This document shows positions 54,786 to 63,238 of a DNA stretch of 64,000 nt, piece after piece (the stretch's first letter is position 1; each line of letters begins with the position of its first letter). The position numbers were made by a program, and so were the translations under genes. Source of the DNA: Apilactobacillus ozensis DSM 23829 = JCM 17196 (GTDB taxonomy: Bacteria > Bacillota > Bacilli > Lactobacillales > Lactobacillaceae); contig NZ_AYYQ01000029.1 of NCBI RefSeq assembly GCF_001435995.1, positions 41,364-105,363 of the forward strand, read 5' to 3'. The notes under the pieces were generated by a model that searched no databases, was not told where the DNA came from, and was given only the letters and a program-made list of their open reading frames with translations.

Positions 54786-56108
54786 ATGAACGAACATTTT
54801 AAAAATTATTTTGAAAAATTAGGCTTTGATAAACAAACGATTATTCAATCATCTGTTTATGAACCGTTAAAAAAAGGTGATAATGTTTTAGGATTATCGC
54901 CGACTGGTTCTGGTAAAACATTGGCTTTTCTTATGCCAACTATTGAAACTTTGATAGCTGGCGAAGGAACTCAATTAATGATTATTGAACCATCACAAGA
55001 ATTGGCAATGCAAGTTACCAGAATTGCACGAAGCTGGGCTAAACTAGTTGATTGTAAAGTATTGTCATTGACTGGTGGTGCCAATGTAAAACGTCAAACA
55101 GATAGTTTAAAGAAACGTCCGGAAGTGGTTATTGGAACTGCAGGTAGAATTAAAAGTTTGATTAGTGATAAAAAGTTAAAAACTAACCACATTAAAACAG
55201 TTATAGTCGATGAAGCCGATGACTTGCTACAAGGTGAAACGTTAACCACAGTTCGTCAAATTATAAATGCCTGCTATTCTGATGTTCAACTGGGCTTCTT
55301 TTCAGCTACTAAAACTGAAATTTTAGAGGAATTGACTAATTGGTTTGGCAATAAAAAGATAGAGAAATTTGATGTTAGAAATATTGACGATACACGTGGA
55401 GAAGTTAAACATGGTCTACTGGAAGTCTTAAGATCTAATCGTAATAAAATGTTAGTAAGATTGACACACATTAAAGAATTTAAAGCATTGGTATTTTTTA
55501 ACCAAATGAACGATTTAAATAAAGCTTATAGTTATTTTGTGCATGAGCATTATAATAATATTGCTAAGCTAACTTCTGATCAAAATAAAATAAAGCGTCA
55601 AAAGGCAATGGAAGATTTTAGATTAGGGCGAGTTAAATTGCTATTAACGACTGACGTTGCTGCTAGAGGAATTGATATTCCTAAACTACCAGCTGTTATA
55701 AATTATGATTTACCAGATGATGCAATTGATTATATTCATCGCGTGGGTCGAACTGGCCGAATGGGTGAAAAGGGGGTTGTACTTAATTTTGGTGATGACC
55801 ACGATTTAAGAGATTTGAAGAACCTACTAAAAAATGAAGAATATAATTTACAACCAATTTATTTCTTCAAGAACAAATTAGTAGATGAAGTTCCAAAACA
55901 ACCTAAGGTAGATAAGGCAATTAAAAAAGCTGATAAGGTTACCAAATCGAATGCTTCTGATGATAAAAAGATTAGAAAAAATACTAACAAGAAAATAAAT
56001 AAGCGTTCAAATGTTAGTCAACCAAACTTTTCCAAAAAGAAGAAAAAGAATAAACATACCAAAAACAAGGGAATGCGCAAAAAATGGCGCAATATGAATC
56101 ATAAATAA
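54786..56108 (+). CDS. DEAD/DEAH-box RNA helicase
   Basis: ATP-dependent RNA helicase of 440 aa. Q motif region FEKLGFDKQTIIQSSV, motif I PTGSGKT, motif II DEAD, motif III SAT, and C-terminal motifs VAARGIDIP and HRVGRTGRMG. A very basic lysine-rich tail (about 375-440) suggests RNA or ribosome binding, as in cold-shock or ribosome-assembly helicases. The exact CshA/CshB-type assignment is open. Confidence 0.92.
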   Translation: MNEHFKNYFEKLGFDKQTIIQSSVYEPLKKGDNVLGLSPTGSGKTLAFLMPTIETLIAGEGTQLMIIEPSQELAMQVTRIARSWAKLVDCKVLSLTGGANVKRQTDSLKKRPEVVIGTAGRIKSLISDKKLKTNHIKTVIVDEADDLLQGETLTTVRQIINACYSDVQLGFFSATKTEILEELTNWFGNKKIEKFDVRNIDDTRGEVKHGLLEVLRSNRNKMLVRLTHIKEFKALVFFNQMNDLNKAYSYFVHEHYNNIAKLTSDQNKIKRQKAMEDFRLGRVKLLLTTDVAARGIDIPKLPAVINYDLPDDAIDYIHRVGRTGRMGEKGVVLNFGDDHDLRDLKNLLKNEEYNLQPIYFFKNKLVDEVPKQPKVDKAIKKADKVTKSNASDDKKIRKNTNKKINKRSNVSQPNFSKKKKKNKHTKNKGMRKKWRNMNHK

Positions 56109-56175
56109 TATAAGTCGTCTTTACTTTATGCAATTTACGTGAGAAAATATAAAATGTCTTGTTTAAATTGCATAT

Positions 56176-56248
56176 GGCTCCATAGCACAACGGGATAGGG
56201 CGACCGCCTCCTAAGCGGCTGATCTCGGTTCGAGTCCGAGTGGAGTCA
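56176..56248 (+). tRNA. tRNA-Arg (anticodon CCT)
   Basis: The acceptor arms GGCTCCA (56176-56182) and TGGAGTC (56241-56247, one G-U) carry discriminator A56248. The anticodon loop CTCCTAA at 56208-56214 gives anticodon CCT, which reads AGG. The T arm is CTCGG-TTCGAGT-CCGAG. The outermost anticodon-stem pair and one D-stem pair are mismatched. Confidence 0.9.
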
Positions 56249-56249
56249 T

Positions 56250-56283
56250 AAAAGGGACCTAGATATAGCTAGGCCCCTTTTTT
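56250..56283 (+). terminator. intrinsic terminator after tRNA-Arg
   Basis: AAAAGGG and CCTAG in the 5' arm pair with CTAGG and CCCTTTT in the 3' arm, with a small internal mismatch, followed by a T-tract. Confidence 0.85.
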
Positions 56284-56296
56284 GTTTGGAAAATTT

Positions 56297-56355
56297 TTTA
56301 CATAAAAAATACATAAAAATTATAATTAATTTACATTCATTTGATACTTTATAAG
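56297..56355 (+). promoter_or_regulatory. Pho-box-like repeats and promoter before pstS1
   Basis: TTTACA occurs at 56297-56302 and 56330-56335, exactly three 11-bp steps apart. The intermediate phase positions hold degenerate copies (AATACA at 56308, ATTATA at 56319). PhoP of Gram-positives binds TT(A/T)ACA-type repeats at 11-bp spacing. A -10-like TATAAG lies at 56350-56355 with no good -35, which fits activator-dependent transcription. Confidence 0.6.
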
Positions 56356-56384
56356 TGTACTAATTAACTTGTGGGGTGTTGTCT

Positions 56385-57245
56385 ATGAAGAAATTAATTT
56401 ATTTTGTTTCTATAGTTGGAGTTTCAATTTTATTTTTAACGGGGTGTTCGTCTGGTAGTCAATCTAAATCTAAAGAAGTTACAGCAGTTGGTTCAACTGC
56501 TTTACAGCCTTTAGTAGAACAAGCAGCTGATGATTATGGAACTAACCAAGGGGCTAAAATTAATGTTCAAGGTGGAGGATCAGGAACTGGATTAAGTCAG
56601 GTTGCCCAGGGATCAGTTTCTATTGGTAATTCAGATATATTTGCTGACAAGCAATCTGGAATTGATGCTAAAAAATTACTAGATCATCAAGTGGCAGTAG
56701 TTGGGATTGCTCCGGTGGTTAATAAAGATACTGGCGTTAAAAATGTTTCTAGCAAGCAGTTACAAGATATATTTACCGGCAAAATCACGAATTGGAAACA
56801 ACTCGGCGGTAAAAATCAAAAAATTGTTGTTATTAATCGTGTCAAAGGTAGCGGAACTAGAGCAACTTTTGAGTCTGCAGTTCTTAATGGAAAATCAGCT
56901 GTAAATGCTCAAGAACAAGATTCTAACGGAACAGTTAAGAAAATTTTAGCTAAGACGCCAGGTGCTATAAGTTACTTGTCATTTTCATTTTTAGACAACA
57001 CTTTACAACCTTTATCTATAGATAAAATAGCCCCAGAAAACAAAAATGTATTAGATAATAAATGGAAGATATGGTCTTATGAACATATGTATACACAAAA
57101 AAATCCTAGTAAAGATGTTCAAAAATTTATTGAATATTTACAATCTAAAAATGTTCAAAATAATTTAGTTAAAAAATTAGGTTACATTAGTATTCATGAT
57201 ATGAAGGTTATTAAAAGCTCAGACAATGTTGTTACAAAAAAATAA
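56385..57245 (+). CDS. pstS: phosphate ABC transporter substrate-binding lipoprotein PstS (copy 1)
   Basis: Phosphate-binding lipoprotein of 286 aa. I chose ATG 56385 (GGGGTG site); a GTG at 56376 would add three residues. The lipobox LTGC gives lipidated Cys21. The phosphate-binding segments VGSTALQPLVEQAA, GGGSGTGLSQVAQG and NRVKGSGTRATFES are intact. A paralog follows 190 bp downstream and is very similar throughout. The gene ends in its own terminator, which contains an inserted palindrome. Confidence 0.93.
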   Translation: MKKLIYFVSIVGVSILFLTGCSSGSQSKSKEVTAVGSTALQPLVEQAADDYGTNQGAKINVQGGGSGTGLSQVAQGSVSIGNSDIFADKQSGIDAKKLLDHQVAVVGIAPVVNKDTGVKNVSSKQLQDIFTGKITNWKQLGGKNQKIVVINRVKGSGTRATFESAVLNGKSAVNAQEQDSNGTVKKILAKTPGAISYLSFSFLDNTLQPLSIDKIAPENKNVLDNKWKIWSYEHMYTQKNPSKDVQKFIEYLQSKNVQNNLVKKLGYISIHDMKVIKSSDNVVTKK

Positions 57246-57251
57246 AAAATT

Positions 57252-57334
57252 AAAAGGTTTCTAGTGAAGTGACCCCCAAAAGTTGTCCAACTTTTGGGGT
57301 TCACATCACTAGTATTCATGCTAGAAACCTTTTT
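57252..57334 (+). terminator. pstS1 terminator interrupted by an inserted palindrome
   Basis: Outer arms AAAAGGTTTCTAG (57252-57264) and CTAGAAACCTTTT (57321-57333) pair perfectly and end in a T-tract. The loop contains a separate 44-bp palindromic element plus TATTCATG. Without the insert this would be an ordinary terminator with an 8-nt loop. Confidence 0.8.
57265..57308. repeat. 44-bp palindromic insert flanked by CTAG duplication
   Basis: The left arm TGAAGTGACCCCCAAAAGT (57265-57283) and right arm ACTTTTGGGGTTCACATCA (57290-57308) match in 17 of 19 positions around TGTCCA. CTAG lies directly on both sides (57261-57264 and 57309-57312), as a 4-bp target duplication would. The arms resemble, from memory, terminal repeats of IS3/IS150-group elements, so this may be a minimal remnant with both ends abutted. 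Confidence 0.6.
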
Positions 57335-57380
57335 ACAATAATTTACAAAAAATTTACAAAAAAATCATAATGATTTTACA
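57332..57380 (+). promoter_or_regulatory. Pho-box-like repeats before pstS2
   Basis: TTTACA occurs at 57332, 57342, 57353 and 57375: steps of 10, 11 and 22 bp, on one face of the helix. The array resembles PhoP binding arrays and parallels that before pstS1. The first copy overlaps the T-tract of the pstS1 terminator. Confidence 0.68.
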
Positions 57381-57434
57381 TTAATCTGTTAAATTAATAG
57401 GCATATTGATACGAAAATTTTATGGAGGCTTATT

Positions 57435-58298
57435 ATGAATAACAGATTAATTCATTTTATATCTGCATTAGGAATTATAATATTATTTTTAACAGGATGC
57501 TCTGCTAATAATAAATCTAAATCAAAAGAAATTACAGCAGTGGGATCGACTGCTCTACAACCTTTAGTAGAACAAGCTGCTCATCAATATGGTACTGAAA
57601 AAGGAATTAACATTAACGTTCAAGGTGGGGGTTCAGGAACTGGTTTAAGTCAAGTTTCTCAAGGTGCTGTAAATATTGGTAACTCAGATGTTTTTGCTGA
57701 CAAGCAAGATGGTATCGATGCCAAACAATTAACTGATCATCAAGTAGCGGTTGTTGGAATTGTTCCAGTAGTGAATAAACAAGTTGGAGTTAAAAATATT
57801 TCTACTAAACAATTAAGAGGCATATTTACTGGCAAATTTACAAATTGGAAACAATTAGGTGGTAAAAACCAAGAAATTATAGTGATTAATCGTGTTAAGG
57901 GTAGTGGAACTAGAAATACTTTTGAATCTTCAGTTTTAAATGGTGAGAAAGCTTTAAATGCTCAAGAACAAGACTCTAATGGAACTGTTAAAAGGATAGT
58001 TTCAAGTACTCCTGGAGCGATTAGTTATCTATCATTTTCATTCTTAGACAATACACTGCAACCATTATCAATTGATGGGGTAAAACCGGAAGATAGAAAT
58101 GTAGAAAATAATTCATGGAAAATATGGTCTTATGAGCACATGTATACATCTAAGGATGCTAAAGGCAATGTTAAAAAATTTATTGAATATTTACAGTCGA
58201 AGGATACACAAAATAGTTTAGTTAAAAAGCTAGGTTACATTAGTATTCATGATATGAAAGTTACAAAAAATTCAGACAATGTTGTTACTAAAAAATAA
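57435..58298 (+). CDS. pstS: phosphate ABC transporter substrate-binding lipoprotein PstS (copy 2)
   Basis: Second PstS, 287 aa, with lipobox LTGC and lipidated Cys22. It shares nearly all phosphate-binding segments with copy 1 (GSTALQPLVEQAA, GGGSGTGLSQVSQG, NRVKGSGTRNTFES) and an almost identical C-terminus ending in SDNVVTKK, indicating a recent tandem duplication. It has its own Pho-box-like array and leads directly into pstC, so it is the copy cotranscribed with the permease genes. Confidence 0.93.
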   Translation: MNNRLIHFISALGIIILFLTGCSANNKSKSKEITAVGSTALQPLVEQAAHQYGTEKGININVQGGGSGTGLSQVSQGAVNIGNSDVFADKQDGIDAKQLTDHQVAVVGIVPVVNKQVGVKNISTKQLRGIFTGKFTNWKQLGGKNQEIIVINRVKGSGTRNTFESSVLNGEKALNAQEQDSNGTVKRIVSSTPGAISYLSFSFLDNTLQPLSIDGVKPEDRNVENNSWKIWSYEHMYTSKDAKGNVKKFIEYLQSKDTQNSLVKKLGYISIHDMKVTKNSDNVVTKK

Positions 58299-58321
58299 TA
58301 GTAATGAGAGGTAGGCTTACA

Positions 58322-59254
58322 ATGAAAAATACTTTAAAAGAAAAGTTTTTATCTCCTTCCAAACAAACATATCAAGAGTCTATTGGAAAGATAATATCTT
58401 CTTTATGTATATTAATAATTATTACTTTAGTTGTATCTATTTTAGGATTTGTTACCACTAAGGGAATCGATACATTTACACAAAGTAAAATTAATGTTTT
58501 TGATTTTCTATTTGGGAATGTTTGGAGTCCATCATCTACAGGTGCTAATGGAAAGCCTGAAGTAGGGGCTGCTCCTATGATTGTTACTTCATTTACAGTC
58601 ACTTTAATTTCAGCAGCTATTGCAACACCTTTTGCTATTGCTTGTGCAATCTTCATGACTTTTATTGCTAATAGTAAAGGTAGTCGTTTGTTGAGATCTA
58701 CAATTGAATTGTTAGTAGGAATTCCTTCAGTTATATATGGTTACATTGGTTTAACACTAGTTGTGCCATTAGTGAGAAGCTTTTATGGAGGTACTGGATT
58801 CGGAATTTTAGCCGGAGCAATTGTATTATTCGTTATGATTTTGCCAACGGTAACTTCATTAACAGTAGATAGTATAAAAGCAGTTCCGGATTATTATATC
58901 AAAGCTTCTTATGGGTTAGGAGCTACTAGATGGCAAACTATTTATAAAGTGGTATTAAAAATATCATTGCCGGGCATATTAACTGCGATTATTTTTGGAA
59001 TGACTAGAGCTTTTGGTGAAGCATTAGCAGTTCAAATGGTAATTGGTAACTCTATTACAATGCCAACTAATTTAACAACTCCAGCTTCCACTTTGACTAG
59101 TCAATTGACTACTGGAATTGGAAACACAATTATGGGGACATTACAAAACAATGCCTTATGGTCATTAGCATTAGTATTACTATTTATGTCATTATTTTTC
59201 AATGTATTAATTAAGATTATTGGTAAAAGAGGTGCAGCTAAATATGAATCCTAA
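58322..59254 (+). CDS. pstC: phosphate ABC transporter permease PstC
   Basis: Membrane permease of 310 aa from ATG 58322 after AGAGGTAGG; an ATG at 58304 overlaps that site. Six membrane spans with the BPD-type coupling motif around YGLGATRWQTIYKVVLKIS and GMTRAFGEALAVQMV. Overlaps the pstA start by 11 bp. Confidence 0.94.
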   Translation: MKNTLKEKFLSPSKQTYQESIGKIISSLCILIIITLVVSILGFVTTKGIDTFTQSKINVFDFLFGNVWSPSSTGANGKPEVGAAPMIVTSFTVTLISAAIATPFAIACAIFMTFIANSKGSRLLRSTIELLVGIPSVIYGYIGLTLVVPLVRSFYGGTGFGILAGAIVLFVMILPTVTSLTVDSIKAVPDYYIKASYGLGATRWQTIYKVVLKISLPGILTAIIFGMTRAFGEALAVQMVIGNSITMPTNLTTPASTLTSQLTTGIGNTIMGTLQNNALWSLALVLLFMSLFFNVLIKIIGKRGAAKYES

Positions 59255-60137
59255 ATCCGTTAACCGAATAGCAACTACTATAATTAATTCTTTAGTGGGG
59301 GTAGTTGTTGCACTATTGTTACTTTTGATTTCATATATTTTAGTAACAGGACTACCGCATTTGTCATTTAACTTTTTGCTTTCGCCGTCGCAATCTTATC
59401 AAGCTGGTGGTGGAATTAGAGATCAGCTTTTTAATTCAATTTATCTAGTTATATTAACATTAATTATATCGTTTCCAATTGCTTTAGGAGCAGGAATTTA
59501 TTTAGCTGAATATGCCCCTAAAAACTGGATTGTAGATGTTATCAGAACATTGATTGAGGTTCTAAGTTCTTTACCATCAGTGGTAGTTGGATTATTTGCA
59601 TATTTAGTTTTTGTTATTAAATTTCAAATTGGATTTTCAATTATATCTGGTGCAGTTGCATTGACCATCTTTAATTTACCTCTTCTAACTAGAAATATTG
59701 AAGATTCAATTAAGTCAGTTCCGGATTTTCAAATGCAAGGCTCATTAGCGCTAGGATTATCAAAATGGACAACAATCGTAAAAATTATCTTTCCTTCGGC
59801 AATTCCGGGAATAATAACAGGAATTATTTTAAGTTCTGGAAGAATTTTTGGGGAAGCTGCAGCTTTAATTTACACTTCTGGTCAAAGTGCACCAGTTTTA
59901 AATTATGCTAACTGGAATCCTTTCAGCCCAGATAGTTTTTTAAATCCAATGCGTCCAGCGGAAACTTTAGCTGTGCATATTTGGAAAGTCAATTCTGAAG
60001 GAATTACACCAGATGCAAATGCAATTTCTAGCGGAGCATCCGCCGTCTTAATTTTAGTAATTATTTTATTTAACTTTTTTGCACATTGGATAGGTAAAAA
60101 GTTGTATAAGAAATTTACAGTTGGGGAAGTGAAATAA
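59244..60137 (+). CDS. pstA: phosphate ABC transporter permease PstA
   Basis: Second permease, 297 aa from ATG 59244 after AGAGGTG. An in-frame TTG at 59220 lies deeper in pstC and is rejected. Motifs LALGLSKWTTIVKIIFPSA and GRIFGEAAALIYTSG form the ATPase-coupling region. Its stop overlaps the pstB1 start (TAATG). Confidence 0.94.
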   Translation: MNPKSVNRIATTIINSLVGVVVALLLLLISYILVTGLPHLSFNFLLSPSQSYQAGGGIRDQLFNSIYLVILTLIISFPIALGAGIYLAEYAPKNWIVDVIRTLIEVLSSLPSVVVGLFAYLVFVIKFQIGFSIISGAVALTIFNLPLLTRNIEDSIKSVPDFQMQGSLALGLSKWTTIVKIIFPSAIPGIITGIILSSGRIFGEAAALIYTSGQSAPVLNYANWNPFSPDSFLNPMRPAETLAVHIWKVNSEGITPDANAISSGASAVLILVIILFNFFAHWIGKKLYKKFTVGEVK

Positions 60138-60934
60138 TGCAAAAGTACGATTTAAGCAAGTCTTATGTAAAAGAGGTTACTTCAAATATTGCTTTAGAGA
60201 CTGATAAATTGAGTGTTTTTTACGGTAAAAAACAAGCAACTTACGACATTAGTTTAAAAATACCAAAAAATAGTATAACTGCGTTAATTGGAGCTTCTGG
60301 ATCTGGTAAGTCAACTTATCTTCGATCATTAAATCGCATGAACGAAAGTGGTAATACTAATGTTGAAGGTAAAATAATCTATGAAGATATTAATATTAAC
60401 AGTCCTAAAATCAACGTTTACGAAGTAAGAAAACATATTGGGATGGTATTCCAAGAACCCAATCCTTTCGCTAAATCAATTCGTGGAAATATTACGTTTG
60501 CACTAAAAAATCATGGAATTAAGGATAAAAAAGTTTTAGATGAACGTGTTGTTAGCAGTTTGAAGCAAGCAGCCATTTGGGATGAAGTAAAAGATCATTT
60601 AGATGATAGTGCAATGTCATTATCAGGTGGACAAAAGCAAAGATTATGTATTGCCAGATCGATTGCAATGCAACCTGATATATTACTACTAGATGAACCA
60701 ACCAGCGCTTTAGATCCAGTTTCAACTGGTAAGATAGAAGCTACTTTACGCGAATTAAAAGAAAAATATACAATAATTATTGTGACGCACAATATTCAAC
60801 AGGCTTCAAGAGTTAGTGATTACACTGCATTTATGCATTCAGGACACCTTTTAGAATATAACGATACTAATACAATATTCAATAATCCAGCAATGCAAAT
60901 AACTAACGACTATATTTCAGGACACTTTGGATAG
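60137..60934 (+). CDS. pstB: phosphate ABC transporter ATP-binding protein PstB (copy 1)
   Basis: ABC ATPase of 265 aa. Walker A GASGSGKST, Q-loop FQEPNPFAKSI, signature LSGGQKQRL, Walker [14 protein letters not shown] and switch His VTHNIQQ. First of two tandem pstB genes, a layout known from other Firmicutes. The N-terminus is about 15 residues longer than in copy 2. Confidence 0.94.
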   Translation: MQKYDLSKSYVKEVTSNIALETDKLSVFYGKKQATYDISLKIPKNSITALIGASGSGKSTYLRSLNRMNESGNTNVEGKIIYEDININSPKINVYEVRKHIGMVFQEPNPFAKSIRGNITFALKNHGIKDKKVLDERVVSSLKQAAIWDEVKDHLDDSAMSLSGGQKQRLCIARSIAMQPDILLLDEPTSALDPVSTGKIEATLRELKEKYTIIIVTHNIQQASRVSDYTAFMHSGHLLEYNDTNTIFNNPAMQITNDYISGHFG

Positions 60935-60948
60935 TAAGGAGATTGTAA

Positions 60949-61704
60949 ATGGGTAAAATATTAAGTACTAAAAATTTACGTTTATATTATGGAAAATCTG
61001 AAGCTTTGCATGGTATTAGTTTAAAATTTTTAGATGGCGAAATTACCGCTTTAATTGGTCCATCAGGCTGTGGAAAATCCACTTATCTTAGATGTTTGAA
61101 TCGTATGAATGATTTATTAGATAATGTTACGATTACAGGAACTATTAAACTACAGGGGAAGGACCTTTATTCACCTAAAATTTCAAAGTCAGAAATTCGT
61201 AAAAAAATTGGTATGGTATTTCAACAACCAAATCCTTTTCCTTTTTCCATTTATGATAATGTAGCTTATGGTCCTCGAATATCTGGGATAAAAAATAAAA
61301 GTCAACTAGATGAAATCGTTGAAACAAGTCTAAAAAAAGCAGCAATTTGGGATGAAGTAAAAGATGACTTGAAAAAGAATGCAATGGCATTGTCAGGTGG
61401 GCAGCAACAAAGGGTTTGTATTGCACGTACACTTGCAGTAAATCCCGATGTTATTTTGCTGGATGAACCAACTAGTGCCTTAGATCCGATTTCTAGTGTT
61501 AAAGTAGAGTCTACTCTAATGGATATTAAAAAGGATTACAATATTATTTTAGTTACTCATAACATGCAACAAGCTTCTCGAATTTCTGATAAGACTGCTT
61601 TTATGCTGAATGGTCGATTAATTGAATTTGATAAGACTGAAAAAATGTTTTTAAACCCTGAAAATAAAATAACCAGTGATTATCTAAACGGTCGTTTTGG
61701 TTAG
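60949..61704 (+). CDS. pstB: phosphate ABC transporter ATP-binding protein PstB (copy 2)
   Basis: ABC ATPase of 251 aa, paralog of the preceding gene. Walker [30 protein letters not shown], signature LSGGQQQRV, Walker [14 protein letters not shown]. It is closer to canonical PstB than copy 1. 14 bp after copy 1 and 14 bp before phoU. Confidence 0.95.
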   Translation: MGKILSTKNLRLYYGKSEALHGISLKFLDGEITALIGPSGCGKSTYLRCLNRMNDLLDNVTITGTIKLQGKDLYSPKISKSEIRKKIGMVFQQPNPFPFSIYDNVAYGPRISGIKNKSQLDEIVETSLKKAAIWDEVKDDLKKNAMALSGGQQQRVCIARTLAVNPDVILLDEPTSALDPISSVKVESTLMDIKKDYNIILVTHNMQQASRISDKTAFMLNGRLIEFDKTEKMFLNPENKITSDYLNGRFG

Positions 61705-61718
61705 AAAGGTGATAACTT

Positions 61719-62456
61719 ATGGCAAAAACATTTACTGAAGAACTAAAAAAACTACAAAATAATTTTATATCAATGGGAGTTGACGTGAACGAAGAAATAT
61801 ATCAGGCAACTAAATTGTTTCTTAGTTCTAACCATCCTGATAAAAATATAGTTTCTAAGCAAGACAAAAATGTTAACCAAAAAGAAGTTAACTTAGAAGA
61901 ACAAGCATTAAATTTAATTGCTCTGCAACAACCAGTAGCAAATGACTTCAGAGAAATCATTTGTATTTTAAAAGCAAGTTCTGACTTAGAAAGAATTGGT
62001 GATCACGCAGCTTCTATTGCTAACGAAGCTGTTCACTTAAAAGCAGTTATCCAAGATCCAGACGTTGAACGTATTATTACTCAAATGTCTCTAAAAGTTA
62101 GAACTATGTTGGAATCTTTTTTAAATTCTTATTACCATAATGATAGTTACGAATCTAAGGTAATTGCTCAAGAAGATATTTTAGTTGACAAGTATTTTGT
62201 ACAAGCTCGTAAATTGATAATGCAAGAGGCTGAAGAGCACGATTTAGCAATCGATGCATTGTATAACTATCTAAGAGTAATTAGATTATTGGAAAGAATT
62301 GGTGACCATATTGTCAATTTGACTGAGTGGGTTTTATATCGTAATTCTGGAGAATTAGTTGAATTAAATCCCGGAAAAATTGAACCAGATTTAGTTAGAA
62401 GAGATTTGGAAAAAAATGGAAATAATGGTTTAATAGAAAATAAAGATAGTAAATAA
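61719..62456 (+). CDS. phoU: phosphate transport regulator PhoU
   Basis: Cytoplasmic three-helix-bundle repeat protein of 245 aa that in other bacteria couples the Pst transporter to the PhoR kinase. Two PhoU repeats are visible: LNLIALQQPVANDFREI...LERIGDHA and the second ending LLERIGDHIVNLTEW. The C-terminal tail is Asn/Glu-rich. In this operon no PhoR gene is adjacent, so its signalling partner is unknown. Confidence 0.93.
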   Translation: MAKTFTEELKKLQNNFISMGVDVNEEIYQATKLFLSSNHPDKNIVSKQDKNVNQKEVNLEEQALNLIALQQPVANDFREIICILKASSDLERIGDHAASIANEAVHLKAVIQDPDVERIITQMSLKVRTMLESFLNSYYHNDSYESKVIAQEDILVDKYFVQARKLIMQEAEEHDLAIDALYNYLRVIRLLERIGDHIVNLTEWVLYRNSGELVELNPGKIEPDLVRRDLEKNGNNGLIENKDSK

Positions 62457-62482
62457 CTTTCTAAATCAAAGAGGTGTTCATT

Positions 62483-63202
62483 TTGAAGACGGTTCTTCTT
62501 TTGACCAATCAACTGCATTTAGCATTAAAAATAAGTTCTGCTGGCAATAAAAATAACGTATTTATTAATAATGTTAGTCAGTTTGATAAGATAACTTCTT
62601 TGTTAGATAGTTATGATTTTAGCGCTTTTATCATCGATCTTAGTATTTGGAATAGTGTAGATTTAGCTATAAAAGATATTTATTTGCTCAAAAAAGATTA
62701 CAATGTACCATTTATTGTTTTTAAAAATGAATTAACTAATGAGGATAAATCATCAATATATGAAAACAATATCGAGGATTATGTTTACAAGCCTATTGAT
62801 GCCGAAGAAATAATCATTAAAACTATTCATTGGATTGATAATTATTCTAGGTTTAGCATTAATTCACCTAGCAAAAAGAAAAAAGATGTTAAAACTTTTA
62901 ATAATTTTACAGTTAATTTGAAAAATTTTAAAATTATATATAATGATGTCGATATGGAATTAACCCCTAAAGAATTTCATTTAATGTATTTTCTTATTCA
63001 ACAAAGCAATCAAGTCTTGAGCAGAGAACAAATTTTTAATGGAGTTTGGAAAAGTGATAACGATGGTAATTCATACATACCATCAAGAATCGTTGACATT
63101 CATATTAGTCATTTGAGAGATAAGATTAATGAAGTGAGAACAAATAATGATGTAAGTATCGAAACAGTTAGAGGTTTTGGATATTTACTTAAGAATAAAT
63201 AA
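62483..63202 (+). CDS. OmpR/PhoB-type response regulator with degenerate receiver
   Basis: DNA-binding regulator of 239 aa. I chose TTG 62483 (MKTVLLLTNQ) after AGAGGTG; a GTG at 62474 overlaps the ribosome-binding site. The C-terminal winged helix (about 140-239) is intact: LTPKEFHLMYFL, LSREQIF, SRIVDIHISHLRDKI, RGFGYLL. The receiver keeps a possible phosphoacceptor D52 (FIIDLSI) and K103 (YVYKP), but the acidic pair that binds Mg is replaced by TNQ and the conserved Thr by Lys81. Probable PhoP equivalent of this operon; no kinase gene is present in the window. Confidence 0.85.
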   Translation: MKTVLLLTNQLHLALKISSAGNKNNVFINNVSQFDKITSLLDSYDFSAFIIDLSIWNSVDLAIKDIYLLKKDYNVPFIVFKNELTNEDKSSIYENNIEDYVYKPIDAEEIIIKTIHWIDNYSRFSINSPSKKKKDVKTFNNFTVNLKNFKIIYNDVDMELTPKEFHLMYFLIQQSNQVLSREQIFNGVWKSDNDGNSYIPSRIVDIHISHLRDKINEVRTNNDVSIETVRGFGYLLKNK

Positions 63203-63232
63203 AAAAGGTTAGCCATATGGCTAACCTTTTTT
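63201..63232. terminator. bidirectional terminator at the end of the pst operon
   Basis: A perfect palindrome of 32 bp centred on CCATATGG, with A-rich and T-rich ends. It overlaps the regulator stop codon and serves the convergent sugar transporter gene as well. Confidence 0.92.
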
Positions 63233-63238
63233 GCTGAA

